Part shown: positions 10,446 through 18,749 of the stretch, one piece after another | Layout: each line of letters opens with the position of its first letter | How positions within the stretch are numbered: the first letter of the stretch is position 1 | Origin: Arthonia radiata | Lineage: Eukaryota; Ascomycota; Arthoniomycetes; Arthoniales; Arthoniaceae | Assembly (NCBI GenBank): GCA_002989075.1 | Contig: PSQN01000012.1 | Coordinates: forward strand, 1,686,480-1,750,479 | Direction of reading: 5' to 3' | Length of the DNA stretch: 64,000 nt | Made by a program: the position numbers and the translations under genes | Notes under the pieces: model-generated | The model's input: only the letters and a program-made list of their open reading frames with translations | The model's database searches: none | What the model was told of the DNA's origin: nothing

Positions 10446-10931
10446 ATGCCACAGTCGCCACGATCCAGCACCACTCGACTTCAACCCAATACTGGAGAGG
10501 CAGTCTCCGAGCTTGATGATATTTGCACCTACGTCCACTCATCATCTACTAATTCCGGAACTTCGCGGGATTACGATTGGTACGCACGCGTTGAGCTTCG
10601 CGAACTTCGCACGCGCCGGAATCAAGCGCGTGCGTTGTTCCGCAGGAATCGTCAAAATTACTATGCTCGGAGAGCGATGTTTTTCTTCTTCTACATCTCT
10701 CTCTCAAAAACTCAGCGTGAGCAAAGGTGGAAGGCTTTACTGGATATGAAGCGTGCCGTCAAGGTATTAAACAGCGACGCGCGGCAGAGAAACGAGGTGT
10801 ACAAAGAAACGAAACGAATCCGGCGTGAGGAAAGGCGTCGAAATGGTCAAGTCAGTCAACCTGACCAGGCCGATGAAAATGCGGAGGCATTAGAACCGCA
10901 ATATTTTGAAGACGTTCCACGCCCACATTAG
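10446..10931 (+). CDS. Tandem small helical protein, member 1
   Basis: 161 aa from ATG 10,446. The same frame is open back to an ATG at 10,341, but that start lies upstream of the promoter-like GACGTGGCAT/TATATAT pair. The N-terminal 45 residues are polar and Ser/Thr-rich. The core (about 50-130) is two or three predicted amphipathic helices very rich in Arg, Lys and Gln: a first helix with LRTRRNQARALFRRNRQNYY, an aromatic run (FFFFYIS), then SKTQREQRWKALL and a helix ending EVYKETKR. This hydrophobic-S-x3-R-x2-R pattern followed by Leu-spaced helix and a Tyr-x2-Ala/Thr step recurs in five downstream neighbours. The tail is Glu/Asp/Gln-rich. There is no signal peptide, no intron and no family I recognise. 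Confidence 0.62.
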   Translation: MPQSPRSSTTRLQPNTGEAVSELDDICTYVHSSSTNSGTSRDYDWYARVELRELRTRRNQARALFRRNRQNYYARRAMFFFFYISLSKTQREQRWKALLDMKRAVKVLNSDARQRNEVYKETKRIRREERRRNGQVSQPDQADENAEALEPQYFEDVPRPH

Positions 10932-11049
10932 ACGAGCCTAATTTTGCATATCCATTCGATATCTCGCCCATTGCGCAATAAAATCTCCGATGCAAGGTGG
11001 CATGTTGAACATGGAAAGTATTCTGACAATCCTGCGGCACACATACGGC

Positions 11050-11059
11050 GACGTGGCAT
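11050..11059 (+). promoter_or_regulatory. GACGTGGCAT element upstream of tandem gene 2
   Basis: This is an exact copy of the 10-mer seen before members 1, 3 and 6. It ends 112 bp before ATG 11,172. Confidence 0.6.
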
Positions 11060-11171
11060 AGCCAAACCAGAGATCAATCATACATCTGTAAACGATATAC
11101 TAGATCTCCATCGCGCGAATCCGTCCCTTGATACTCACCAACAATAGACACTCGATCTCATCGCCTGCGCT

Positions 11172-11654
11172 ATGGCAGGTACAGCGACCGTCAGCTCCGA
11201 CAGCCTCTCTACTGTGCCTGAAGGGTCCCGCGCGAGCTATACCTATGACCCCGCTACGGTCGTCAACGCCGAATTACCGACCACCCAGCCTTCACAATAT
11301 CCTCGCGTCCTCGAAGCTCGCATAGGAATTGATCAAGCACGCCGCCAACTTACTCAAGATCAAGCATGGAGAGACAGGGAGCGAGCAGCGCTTGACCCAT
11401 TGCGATCCGACTATCGCACTGCGAGAAGAAGGCTTTTTGCCGCCCGCTTTTTGTTCATGTCATCGTTCACCCGTCAACAACGAAAGACTGAGCTGGATCG
11501 TTTGAAAGAGGAGATGAGACCTCATGAGGATCGCTACCGGAGAGCAGAAGCCGCGTGTAATACTGCGCAGATCAGGCTACGTTCGATGGAAAGGTGGCTA
11601 CAAACGACCGGAAGTCATCGAAGAAGAAGACGTCACCATCATGGTGGAGGATAA
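11172..11654 (+). CDS. Tandem small helical protein, member 2
   Basis: 160 aa from ATG 11,172. A polar Ser/Thr/Pro-rich N-terminus of about 50 residues precedes the family core: a helix beginning LEARIGIDQARRQL, a middle helix with YRTARRRLFAARF, the hinge FMSSFTRQQRKTEL, and a last helix RYRRAEAACNTAQIRL. The hinge and the final Tyr/Ala-spaced helix align with the other five members. The C-terminus is a run of Arg, His and Gly (RRRRRHHHGGG), strongly basic and unlike its neighbours, which could bind nucleic acid or metal (inference only). It is intronless, in the same orientation as its neighbours, and has no signal peptide or membrane segment. Confidence 0.62.
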   Translation: MAGTATVSSDSLSTVPEGSRASYTYDPATVVNAELPTTQPSQYPRVLEARIGIDQARRQLTQDQAWRDRERAALDPLRSDYRTARRRLFAARFLFMSSFTRQQRKTELDRLKEEMRPHEDRYRRAEAACNTAQIRLRSMERWLQTTGSHRRRRRHHHGGG

Positions 11655-12034
11655 GCATGCGGCTCCATTTGTTGCATTCTGGCTTAGCTTGCTGGCGTCG
11701 ACTCTTTTTTGGCTAGACGCCCTATGCCTGCGTTAGGCCTTTGGCAGAGCCACAACAGCGGCTTTGAAGAGATTCCCGAGACACGAGAGCTCCTATCTAC
11801 CGGGTGTTGCTCTGCAGATCTGGTATGGCAAAATGGAAGGGTGGCGGGCAGCGGATTTCCCTCAAACTCTGTGAAAAACATACTGAAATGGGTCACTGGG
11901 CCTCTTTATCTCAACACTGTTTCTCCGTTCTAGCGGTAGAGCTAGCAAGACCCACTTGGGCTTTTCAAGAAGAACCTTCTTGTTGCCAGATATAGACAGT
12001 ACATCTTGTCGCATCTATTCTACGTATAGTAGAC
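11655..12034. other. Spacer between tandem genes 2 and 3
   Basis: Nothing but short overlapping frames is visible. No promoter element other than the one that starts at 12,035 was recognised. Confidence 0.4.
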
Positions 12035-12044
12035 GACGTGGCAT
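12035..12044 (+). promoter_or_regulatory. GACGTGGCAT element upstream of tandem gene 3
   Basis: An exact copy of the shared 10-mer, 200 bp before ATG 12,235. A TATATAG sequence follows near 12,130. Confidence 0.6.
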
Positions 12045-12234
12045 CCAAGCTGCAGAAGACATATTTATTCTATACTCTTGGTCGATGTAAAGAAGATAAG
12101 ACAGATCGCCGAAACAGACACGAGGACCTATATAGCAGTCCCGGCTTGTTTTCACACTCTGTGAGCAAACAGCACCCATACGACGGACGGTCCCAGGCAC
12201 TTCGTCGCATCGAAAGCCCAAATCTCACGCACCT

Positions 12235-12561
12235 ATGAGCTCTACCGTGCACACCGAGCAGGCTCCGTCCTCCCATCCAGTAGAGCCTGTACCCGTCAAC
12301 CAGACACAAACATCGAGCAGCGAGCGGGCTGGAAACATCAAGGAGGCGCGGCGCAACAGGGCCAACAAACTGAGAATCCTCAATGTCCTGCGATGGCGGT
12401 GTGGCGTACTTCAGCTCACCCACACTCTGTCTATATCGTCAAACAAACGACAAGAGAGATTGAATGATCTACAGCAGAGGAAAGCTATGATAGAACGGAT
12501 CAGGACCCAATACAAGGAAGCGAAAGTCGAGTGCAGGGATGCAGAACGGGCACCGCGATGA
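12235..12561 (+). CDS. Tandem small helical protein, member 3
   Basis: 108 aa from ATG 12,235. The first 35 residues are Ser/Thr/Pro/Gln-rich. The core is shorter than in the other members: a helix KEARRNRANKLRILNVLRW, then the family hinge in the form TLSISSNKRQERL, and a final helix IRTQYKEAKVECRDAE that keeps the Tyr-x2-Ala spacing. The protein stops soon after, so it may be slightly truncated. It has no intron, signal peptide or known domain. Recognition rests on its place in the array, the shared upstream 10-mer and the hinge/last-helix pattern. Confidence 0.55.
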   Translation: MSSTVHTEQAPSSHPVEPVPVNQTQTSSSERAGNIKEARRNRANKLRILNVLRWRCGVLQLTHTLSISSNKRQERLNDLQQRKAMIERIRTQYKEAKVECRDAERAPR

Positions 12562-13089
12562 TTTAGGGGTCGCTTCCAATGGTGGTGGATGTTTTATGGA
12601 AGAACCCAGTGTAGTGGAGGGCTTGAAAGGAAGCGGCGACAAATCCTACGCTAAGCCTTCCATGAGCGACGGTACCGCGAGCGCGCGAACGCGCATCTCA
12701 AGCCTAGCTCTCTCACTGTATCTCGCATCAAATGAAAGCGCTATATGTCATCCTTCGATGAACGCCACTGTTGCCAGCCCTGGAGTGTTGATACGTTGCC
12801 CAAGTCCGGATCCAGCCTATACAGTGGATATTGTACTTGCAACATCCGTCGAGAGGTTGCTGACATACCGTTTTCGAACCGGACGATAACTCAAGGCATC
12901 TATACACGGTCCGGAGGCAACGTAGCATGACCGGCACGCCCTTGAGTCAACTCCACTTTTACGCACATTCTTATCTAGCATATCTCACGCCGCTTAGCAA
13001 CTTGATGTGGAAACTGCACATTTTTTGAGAGGCCAGCCCCAACTATCCCTTATCTTTCGTGCACACGAACGAAAGGCAAGCTTCTTACA
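12562..13089. other. Spacer between tandem genes 3 and 4
   Basis: No gene is supported. A weak relative of the shared element (GATGTGGAAA at 13,004-13,013) lies 86 bp before the next start codon. It differs from the 10-mer at three positions, so I do not count it as a copy. Confidence 0.4.
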
Positions 13090-13374
13090 ATGCCTCAAAT
13101 AGGTCGCGCCGCAGACCCTGCAGCCCTCGTTGAAGCGCGAGAACGAAGAGATCGTGCGCGCAGGGATCTCAATAAATTGCGAGTGCAATTTCATGCGACA
13201 AGAGCGAATTACAGTATGCACTATTTGTTTCTGTCGCCCGTTCGCCGCGGGATAATAGGGGAAATGTTACGCGATTGGCAAACCCACCTCGGAGATTTGA
13301 AGAGGGTTTCCAGGCAAGCACAGGCTGAGTATAGTGTCGCAAGAAGAACGTATAGGCAGGTGCGTAGGACTTGA
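13090..13374 (+). CDS. Tandem small helical protein, member 4
   Basis: 94 aa from ATG 13,090. This is almost only the family core: a first helix with LVEARERRDRARRDLNKL, the aromatic stretch YSMHYLFLS, the hinge SPVRRGIIGEMLRDW, and the last helix QAQAEYSVARRTYRQ. It is nearest in pattern to member 6 (LRNARDKAREER, FLGPHRREQ, LQEW, AEAAYRDA), which shows the family relationship best. Strongly basic, intronless and without a signal peptide. No function can be assigned. Confidence 0.65.
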   Translation: MPQIGRAADPAALVEARERRDRARRDLNKLRVQFHATRANYSMHYLFLSPVRRGIIGEMLRDWQTHLGDLKRVSRQAQAEYSVARRTYRQVRRT

Positions 13375-13835
13375 TTACTGGCGCTGGGCAAGACCACGAT
13401 GCGATTGTCGTTGCTACTCTTGCGGTATGGTTACGCATCATTCTCGAGGTCTTGCTCGATGTCGCTAATGGCAACATTCTGGAGCTCTCGCGCTTCCTAT
13501 GCGTTAAGAAAGCGGGGCATCATCACCAGATTTCCATGCCTGATTTTGTCACAATGGCGGCGGAGGGGAATGCTTAAGCAGAGCAAACGTCCCGTGGCGC
13601 GAAGGCTTTGTTTGCGGCCTCCATTCTCTCTCGGCTGGATCCCGATGGCGCTCTGAGAAAACGCACAGTGTCGAAGGGATGGAGATGTCACTACTTTTCA
13701 GCCCCAGTCTGCTCGTATATATCCCGACTCCGACCGAGCCGCACGCTGATATTGGCCATATCCGTCCTTCGCAGGGGTCTTATCTTTAGTAAAAGAATCA
13801 CCGTTTACGACGTCCCCAGTACGAGACTGAAGCCA
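13375..13835. other. Spacer between tandem genes 4 and 5
   Basis: Several open frames overlap on both strands with no shared pattern to the family and no recognisable product. Confidence 0.4.
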
Positions 13836-13842
13836 ACGTGGC
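13836..13842 (+). promoter_or_regulatory. ACGTGGC core element upstream of tandem gene 5
   Basis: The seven-base core of the shared element is conserved here (AACGTGGCTT), but the flanks differ from the exact 10-mer. It lies 200 bp before ATG 14,043. Confidence 0.4.
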
Positions 13843-14042
13843 TTCCACACGGGCTCCAGTGAGTGAGCCTCGTTCGAACTTCGAAGTGCCATCCTCCGCA
13901 ATTATCACAAACTTGGTTCTTGTGCCTCTGACAGGTTTGACACATCTCCAGAATAACACCGAGATCATATGTTGGTCCAACTCCTCCATCCTTGGGCCTT
14001 CTTGAACCCGTTTTGGGAAAAGAGGGAAGCGGCAGTCGACCT

Positions 14043-14315
14043 ATGAATGGACACGCGACAGAAGCTGGGGCTGCTGAGCAGCTTCCAGCGTTTTACCGGC
14101 AACGACAGCACTTCCGCGACGAGGTGATCACGCGGCACAGACGTCTTCTATTAGGAGAGCTGCAGTATCGTTTGTTGAGCCCGTTTGTGACCCGCAATGT
14201 CCGCCAGCGGCTTCTGCATCACTTGGTATACGTGAGATGGGCGTTGCATATAGTGCAGGAGCAACTTAGAGAGGCCGACTTAGCGTATAGACAAGCTAGA
14301 GGCACTGAGCCCTGA
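14043..14315 (+). CDS. Tandem small helical protein, member 5
   Basis: 90 aa from ATG 14,043; the frame extends upstream only from a TTG. After about 15 polar residues the family core follows: a helix with YRQRQHFRDEVITRHRR, the aromatic/leucine stretch LQYRLLSP, the hinge SPFVTRNVRQRLL, and a final helix VQEQLREADLAYRQAR. The last helix matches members 4 and 6 closely (A-x2-A/E-Y-x2-A). It is basic, with no intron, signal peptide or known domain. Confidence 0.6.
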   Translation: MNGHATEAGAAEQLPAFYRQRQHFRDEVITRHRRLLLGELQYRLLSPFVTRNVRQRLLHHLVYVRWALHIVQEQLREADLAYRQARGTEP

Positions 14316-14559
14316 ACGCCGTGTACAGAAGATGTGGGCATTCCAAAGTGGAAACATAGCACTCAGGTCGCTGTCACTACAGTTGTGCTGGCACTTCCTC
14401 ACTGTTCTGGCTAAGTATTGTCATTCATCAACTTGTGGATCCGGATCGCCTTTTCTCTCTCGACCAGATGTATCTTATCTCGGTCGGTTCCATGCGGGAG
14501 CGCAGTCGGACTTCTACCACAAATATTTACCGAATTGGACACGGAACAGCAATCGAGTT
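14316..14559. other. Spacer between tandem genes 5 and 6
   Basis: No supported gene. It precedes the shared element at 14,560. Confidence 0.35.
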
Positions 14560-14569
14560 GACGTGGCAT
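14560..14569 (+). promoter_or_regulatory. GACGTGGCAT element upstream of tandem gene 6
   Basis: The fourth exact copy of the shared 10-mer, preceded by T (TGACGTGGCAT). It lies 158 bp before ATG 14,727. Confidence 0.6.
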
Positions 14570-14726
14570 CGTCAAGCCTAGGGCGAATCGAACTCCGTCA
14601 CGCTTCCTCCGCATCCACACCTATCCGTTTGCATCCATCGCTCGAACCATCAGAACCAGTCTTTCTCGCCACCAGCTACCCTTCAACGTCTTCGATCTCT
14701 TGCAAATATTGCCTTCGGCTTCAACC

Positions 14727-15005
14727 ATGCTGGGCCGGACCAGGACTATCACCGAGTATTCCAGAATGACACTAGAGCTACAGCGTCTCCGAAATGCGCG
14801 GGACAAAGCGCGCGAAGAGCGTAAGGCGTGGCTCGATTGCTATATGAAGGAACTATGGCTGTTTCACGCACAGAAGTGCTTTCTGGGCCCACACCGTCGA
14901 GAGCAGGCGCGTGTCCGGTTGCAGGAGTGGAAGGACTCGCTTCGTATTGCCACGGAACAGGTGAGAAGGGCGGAAGCGGCCTATCGAGATGCTGGTGGTC
15001 AATAG
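14727..15005 (+). CDS. Tandem small helical protein, member 6
   Basis: 92 aa from ATG 14,727; upstream in frame there is only a TTG. The protein is nearly all core: a first helix with LQRLRNARDKAREERKAW, an aromatic stretch (YMKELWLFHAQKCF), the hinge FLGPHRREQARVRLQEW, and a last helix QVRRAEAAYRDAGG. It gives the clearest view of the family: two long charged helices joined by an aromatic segment and a small Ser/Gly-Pro/x turn followed by Arg. A helical hairpin or dimerising coiled coil is likely (inference). No intron or signal peptide. Confidence 0.65.
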   Translation: MLGRTRTITEYSRMTLELQRLRNARDKAREERKAWLDCYMKELWLFHAQKCFLGPHRREQARVRLQEWKDSLRIATEQVRRAEAAYRDAGGQ

Positions 15006-15534
15006 TGCCCAGAGGTTGTTCAAATATAACACTGAGGGCCAAGCTGCTCGATCGTTGAGGTGCGGAGCAAGGCGTGAGCACTCACCACACGCCACACGCA
15101 GATAAGCAAGCATGGTCAAGCCTGCTAGTTTGGACATCGCCAGCACGAAGAGCTCGCGTCTCCACGCTTTAGCGGAGTGTTCTGTCTGCGCCCGTATTCT
15201 CCGTCATTTGTCAAAGCACTGATAACGCGTTCGATGGGTGTGCATGATTGATGTTGGACGCGGATTGCAAACGCGGCGCGCAACGCACTACAAACAAAGT
15301 CCGGTTTGCCTCACCTTCACCTCGCACGTCACCGCAGATTTCCATGGTGGCCGGAAGAAACCTTCGGACTTCCGTTTCTCTTCACTTGACATCACTCGTG
15401 TCAACAAAATTACTAGCAACATCGACAACCATCAATTCGACCAACCGCGACCTTGCAGCCGCTCTTGGCGCAATCGTCTGCCTAAGTCTGTCACACCCAG
15501 TCAGGAGCTAGTTGACCCCTTCGAAGTGCGTACC
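15006..15534. other. Region between tandem gene 6 and the next small gene
   Basis: The reading frame of the next gene is open from 15,238, but only from non-ATG codons. I read it as 5' untranslated sequence. No exact copy of the shared 10-mer was found here. Confidence 0.4.
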
Positions 15535-15957
15535 ATGACCAATCTATCTCAAGACGCCAACATCCTCCTGCGATACCTTCAAGACCAGTCCGAGCAGCAA
15601 GAAGAACTCTTCCGCGACCGTTGCAATGAGCTCTTTGGCAAACGACAAACCCGCCTCATCATGGAGCAACAGATGACGCTCACGCAAGATGACTTGGCAG
15701 AGGTCACTCTGCAAGAGGTTAACGATCTAGCCAAGGGAGCCGAGGCCGCCTTTCGAAGTGCTCAAGAATATGTGAACGAGCTGGCAAACCCCGAGTATCC
15801 TATCTCAACGGAGCAACTCGAAGTTGCGCGATACCGCTTGCGAGCGACAGGAGTGCGTGCGAAAGAGGCGTGGAAGATGTGTGCGGCGAAGCTTGCTATG
15901 TCGCTGCGAGAATATGGGCTGCTTGAGGTGGAGATTGACGGTATGGGGTTCTGGTAG
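15535..15957 (+). CDS. Small helical protein, Gln/Glu-rich (unrecognised)
   Basis: 140 aa from ATG 15,535, chosen because the upstream open part lacks an ATG and looks non-coding. The sequence is predicted all-helical: a Gln/Glu-rich first part (LQDQSEQQEELFRDRC), a middle helix with VNDLAKGAEAAFRSAQEYVNEL, and a last part with LRATGVRAKEAWKMCAAKLAMSL. The alternation of Ala with charged residues and the AEAAFRSA step recall the final helix of the tandem family (AEAAYRDA), but the rest does not align. It may be a distant relative or an unrelated coiled coil. No signal peptide and no known domain. Same orientation as the array. Confidence 0.55.
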   Translation: MTNLSQDANILLRYLQDQSEQQEELFRDRCNELFGKRQTRLIMEQQMTLTQDDLAEVTLQEVNDLAKGAEAAFRSAQEYVNELANPEYPISTEQLEVARYRLRATGVRAKEAWKMCAAKLAMSLREYGLLEVEIDGMGFW

Positions 15958-16424
15958 ACCGGCAGACCGGCAGACTCTGGCACGAACCATCTTGTTCTCG
16001 ACAATGAGATGAACCTGGATGGTTCTGAGAAGATGCTGTGAAGAAGTGAAACGTGTTGGCGTTTGACTTGCCCATGTAGTCTGATAGACAGAAGGAAGTA
16101 TATGCATTTGCAAGACGATTTGAGGAAGCTTAGCAAGCTACAGGAAGAATGAGTGGAGCTCAATACATGGCTAGCTAGCAATGTCTGTCTCACGTGCCTG
16201 GAGCTAACAATCTCTGCCTTGCAGTCAGCATCGAAGCCTTGCCATTGCCGGACAGCAATAACGAAAGCCTCAATGCACATCCTGACTCGTCACGACTCGA
16301 TCGCAGTTGAGCTCCAATTTCATGCCAACCATCAAAGCACAACGTCGTCCAAAGGCGACACCGCGCTATAAAACAGAGGGATCAAACAACGCTATGCAAA
16401 GACAATCTCAATGCCGTCAAGCTA
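15958..16424. other. Intergenic region
   Basis: This is the 3' region of the small helical-protein gene and the 3' region of the opposing Arg/Ser-rich gene. A short duplicated GACCGGCAGA occurs just after the stop codon. A TATAAAA sequence sits at 16,367-16,373 on the plus strand without a convincing gene downstream. Confidence 0.35.
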
Positions 16425-17144
16425 TCAATCGTCATCTCTTGAATCGGACACCGTCCGAACCCTAGAATGGCGACGAACGCCAGGCGGATCTGGCGACCTC
16501 GGCGACAGCGGCGAAACGTCTCTATCACGCGCTACGGTTGGGCTTGGTGAAGGAGAAGGGCTATCACGGTCCATCGATCTCAGTTTCGACGACCTCACAA
16601 GCTCGTTGCCCGGTGACCTCGACCGTCGAGAAGCGCTGCGGTGGCGTAAAGGACTCAATTTCGGCGATCTTGTGCGCTCGCGGAACCTCGGTCTTGGGGA
16701 TGGTGTATCCCTGCGATAGCGCGACGGTCTTGTTGATGATGAATCCCTACGATAGCGCGGCGGACTCGGCGTTGGTGTCCTCTCGTCGCGATGCCTGGAA
16801 AAGCGTACACGAGAGGGGGATCGAGTGGGCGAACGACGCGTGCGAGAAGGCGTGCTATCTCGCGAGCGTCCATAAGATTCCCAGGTCTTTCTAGTGGGGG
16901 ACAAGGAACGGTGTCGACGAACAGGCGAGGAGGGAGAGGGGCTCCGGCCTGTCCAGCGTTTACGCGAGAAGAAGCCGCCGTCGCTTTTGTCTGTCAGGCG
17001 TGATCTTGAGGGCGGCCTACCGCGGTGACGCTCTGGTGATGGTGTGCTCTTGCGGAAACCGGTCCACCGGAAGGAGGTGGAGAGATCGCCATCGCGGGAC
17101 GATGTCATTCTTGATCTCCGCGGGTGGGAGGAGCGATGTGGCAT
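16425..17144 (-). CDS. Arg/Ser-rich (SR-like) low-complexity protein
   Basis: 239 aa from ATG at 17,144 on the minus strand. The whole protein is an RS-type low-complexity sequence: repeated SPTR, RSPSP, SRTRRSPTR and two near-identical blocks of the form RYRRDSSSTRPSRYRRDTPSP (roughly residues 125-150). Such sequence is the substrate of SR-protein kinases in splicing factors, but no RNA-recognition motif or other folded domain is present in this frame, so it could be an SR-like protein on its own or the C-terminal exon of a larger gene whose upstream exon (beyond 17,145) I could not identify. Nuclear location is likely from composition (inference). Antisense frames over the same region are artefacts of the repeats. 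Confidence 0.5.
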   Translation of the reverse strand: MPHRSSHPRRSRMTSSRDGDLSTSFRWTGFRKSTPSPERHRGRPPSRSRLTDKSDGGFFSRKRWTGRSPSPSSPVRRHRSLSPTRKTWESYGRSRDSTPSRTRRSPTRSPSRVRFSRHRDERTPTPSPPRYRRDSSSTRPSRYRRDTPSPRPRFRERTRSPKLSPLRHRSASRRSRSPGNELVRSSKLRSMDRDSPSPSPSPTVARDRDVSPLSPRSPDPPGVRRHSRVRTVSDSRDDD

Positions 17145-17910
17145 TGTGCTGACGGGCGTTGCAGGCTTCTTGTGCGGATTGGGGTGTGTCCATCATCATG
17201 ATCGGGAACGTTGGTTGCTCAGCTTAAGTAGGGAGTTTGATCAGGGCTGCGAACGAGGTCGTTTGTCGAGTTGTTTGGTCTGGCAGGCGTCCACTCCAAG
17301 GCGCGGAAGTATCCATGTTTGCGGACGTCTGTCTGTGGCGCATCGAGCACACAGCACGAGACGTTGCACTGAGCACTTAGCATGTGAGGTGCGCGTCCTC
17401 TCATTGAAGATACTTTCAGCATGGCCAGCGAAGCAAGGAAGTATAGCTGTTGATCAGTGAGACTCCCACAAGCCAAGGTTGAGTGATCTGAACAATTTTG
17501 CACGTACTACAAGGTACGTTGTAGGGCCCTTAGAACTGACGACCTGGTATCTTCCAGTCCATCCTTGAAGCTAATGTTACTGCGAATTCATCAGCCGAGA
17601 GCTTGTGGGTCTCTCTTCGGTATGAAGGTCCCCATCAAGCTTTAATAACCCACTGACAAGTACTTACATCTCTTGCCAAAACCTTTTCTTGCTGTCCTCC
17701 CAGATCGGATACATGTTCAGCTCAGGCGCCGCTATTGTCCTTGGTTAGGCTCTTCGGTTCCAGGCGTAAGCCATGTTTTGAAGCCGACCGGCGGGTCCAT
17801 GCGGTCGGCAACGACCGGCTTTGCTCACACGCGGTCATTCTCGCAGACAGAGCAAAGAACCAGCGCCCGTCAGCATGCGGAGCCTCTTGAGGTATTCATG
17901 CATGCTTGGC
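17145..17910. other. Intergenic region between divergent genes
   Basis: No gene is supported. A short inverted repeat, GTACTACAAGGTACGTTGTA, lies near 17,504-17,523. The region probably holds promoters for the minus-strand Arg/Ser-rich gene and the plus-strand gene at 18,083. Confidence 0.35.
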
Positions 17911-17917
17911 TATAAAG
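17911..17917 (+). promoter_or_regulatory. TATA box of the small gene at 18,083
   Basis: TATAAAG lies 172 bp before the ATG, followed by CT-rich sequence and several CAAC/CATC steps typical of fungal 5' leaders. Confidence 0.4.
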
Positions 17918-18082
17918 AGTTGCTCTCCACCTGCGGTGTATTCCTAGGACTTCAACCAACCTGCACTCGAACTTTCAGCACCAGCGAACACCACAGCTTT
18001 TGCCCTCCTCGCCTCGGAGCGCTCATCAACATCACCAAGCTACATTCGACGCACTTCATCCACACCTCTAATTCCTCCGATA

Positions 18083-18475
18083 ATGGCCCACATTCCCAAC
18101 ATGATCTACCCCAATTGGCCTCGCAAATTGAGAAATGACGTGAAAACTCGCGAGTCAGACTACAACCTCAGGCACGAAGAAGCTCAGCTCCTCGGAGACC
18201 AGGTCACAAGCACAAAGCTCAAAGAAGTCGCCGACGCCGCTTCGAAAGTCATTAAAGAACTGGAGTTCTGCATCGAACATTTAAAGAAACTGTGCAATCA
18301 CACTGACCAACATCTCGGTGCCGAGTACGAAGGTATCGAGACCTGGAAACGGGTGGAGACAAGCTCTTTCAACGAATTCCATAACAAAGCCAGAGAAGAG
18401 GAGCAGGAGCAGGAGAGACAACGCCAGGAAGAAGAGAGACGTCGCCAACAGCAGGGTCAGCAAGGACCCGCCTGA
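18083..18475 (+). CDS. Small coiled-coil protein next to the compartment border (unrecognised)
   Basis: 130 aa from ATG 18,083. The N-terminus is MAHIPNMIYPNWP, not a signal peptide. Residues 15-95 are predicted helices with many Lys/Glu/Asp and heptad-like leucines (LKEVADAASKVIKELEFCIEHLKKL). The last 35 residues are almost only Glu, Gln and Arg (EEQEQERQRQEEERRRQQQ), a single-helix or coiled-coil composition. It is the last intact gene before the AT-rich compartment, which begins about 275 bp downstream. No homologous family is recognised. It resembles the tandem-array proteins in size and helical character but lacks their hinge motif. Confidence 0.55.
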   Translation: MAHIPNMIYPNWPRKLRNDVKTRESDYNLRHEEAQLLGDQVTSTKLKEVADAASKVIKELEFCIEHLKKLCNHTDQHLGAEYEGIETWKRVETSSFNEFHNKAREEEQEQERQRQEEERRRQQQGQQGPA

Positions 18476-18749
18476 GCGCTTGTCACGGGCACCCACCTAT
18501 GGAGACGAAGGAATTCAGCAGCGAAGGTGGGGAACGGTGGGAAGCCGATTGATGAGGTGTTAATTGAGGGCGGGTAAGAGATGTGGGACGACTTCATCGC
18601 GATGTGTCAGAATACTTAACGATCACCTGTACATATCGAATAATAACGCGTCATGTTTGAGACCCTTTCTTGAGGTGACGTTCTCTACCCACTTGAAACG
18701 ATGCGTGTCGAGCTCGAACCAGCCATCAGTGTCGGGGATGGTCCGGTAA
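18476..18749. other. Gene-side border of the compartment switch
   Basis: This stretch has ordinary composition with no gene. At about 18,745-18,755 the sequence changes within a few bases to TA-dinucleotide-rich DNA. Confidence 0.6.

Noticed and set aside
13004-13013. GATGTGGAAA as a copy of the shared promoter element before tandem gene 4
   Set aside because: Three of ten positions differ and the ACGT core is lost; this could occur by chance.
13992-14042. N-terminal extension of tandem gene 5
   Set aside because: The extension has only a TTG start; the ATG at 14,043 fits the family.
15238-15534. 99-residue N-terminal extension of the 140 aa protein
   Set aside because: No ATG in that part, and its Arg/Ser/Thr-rich translation looks like a leader region.
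16411-16719. Plus-strand 102-codon frame after a TATAAAA sequence
   Set aside because: Its Gly/Asp/Leu repeats are the antisense image of the Arg/Ser repeats in the minus-strand gene.
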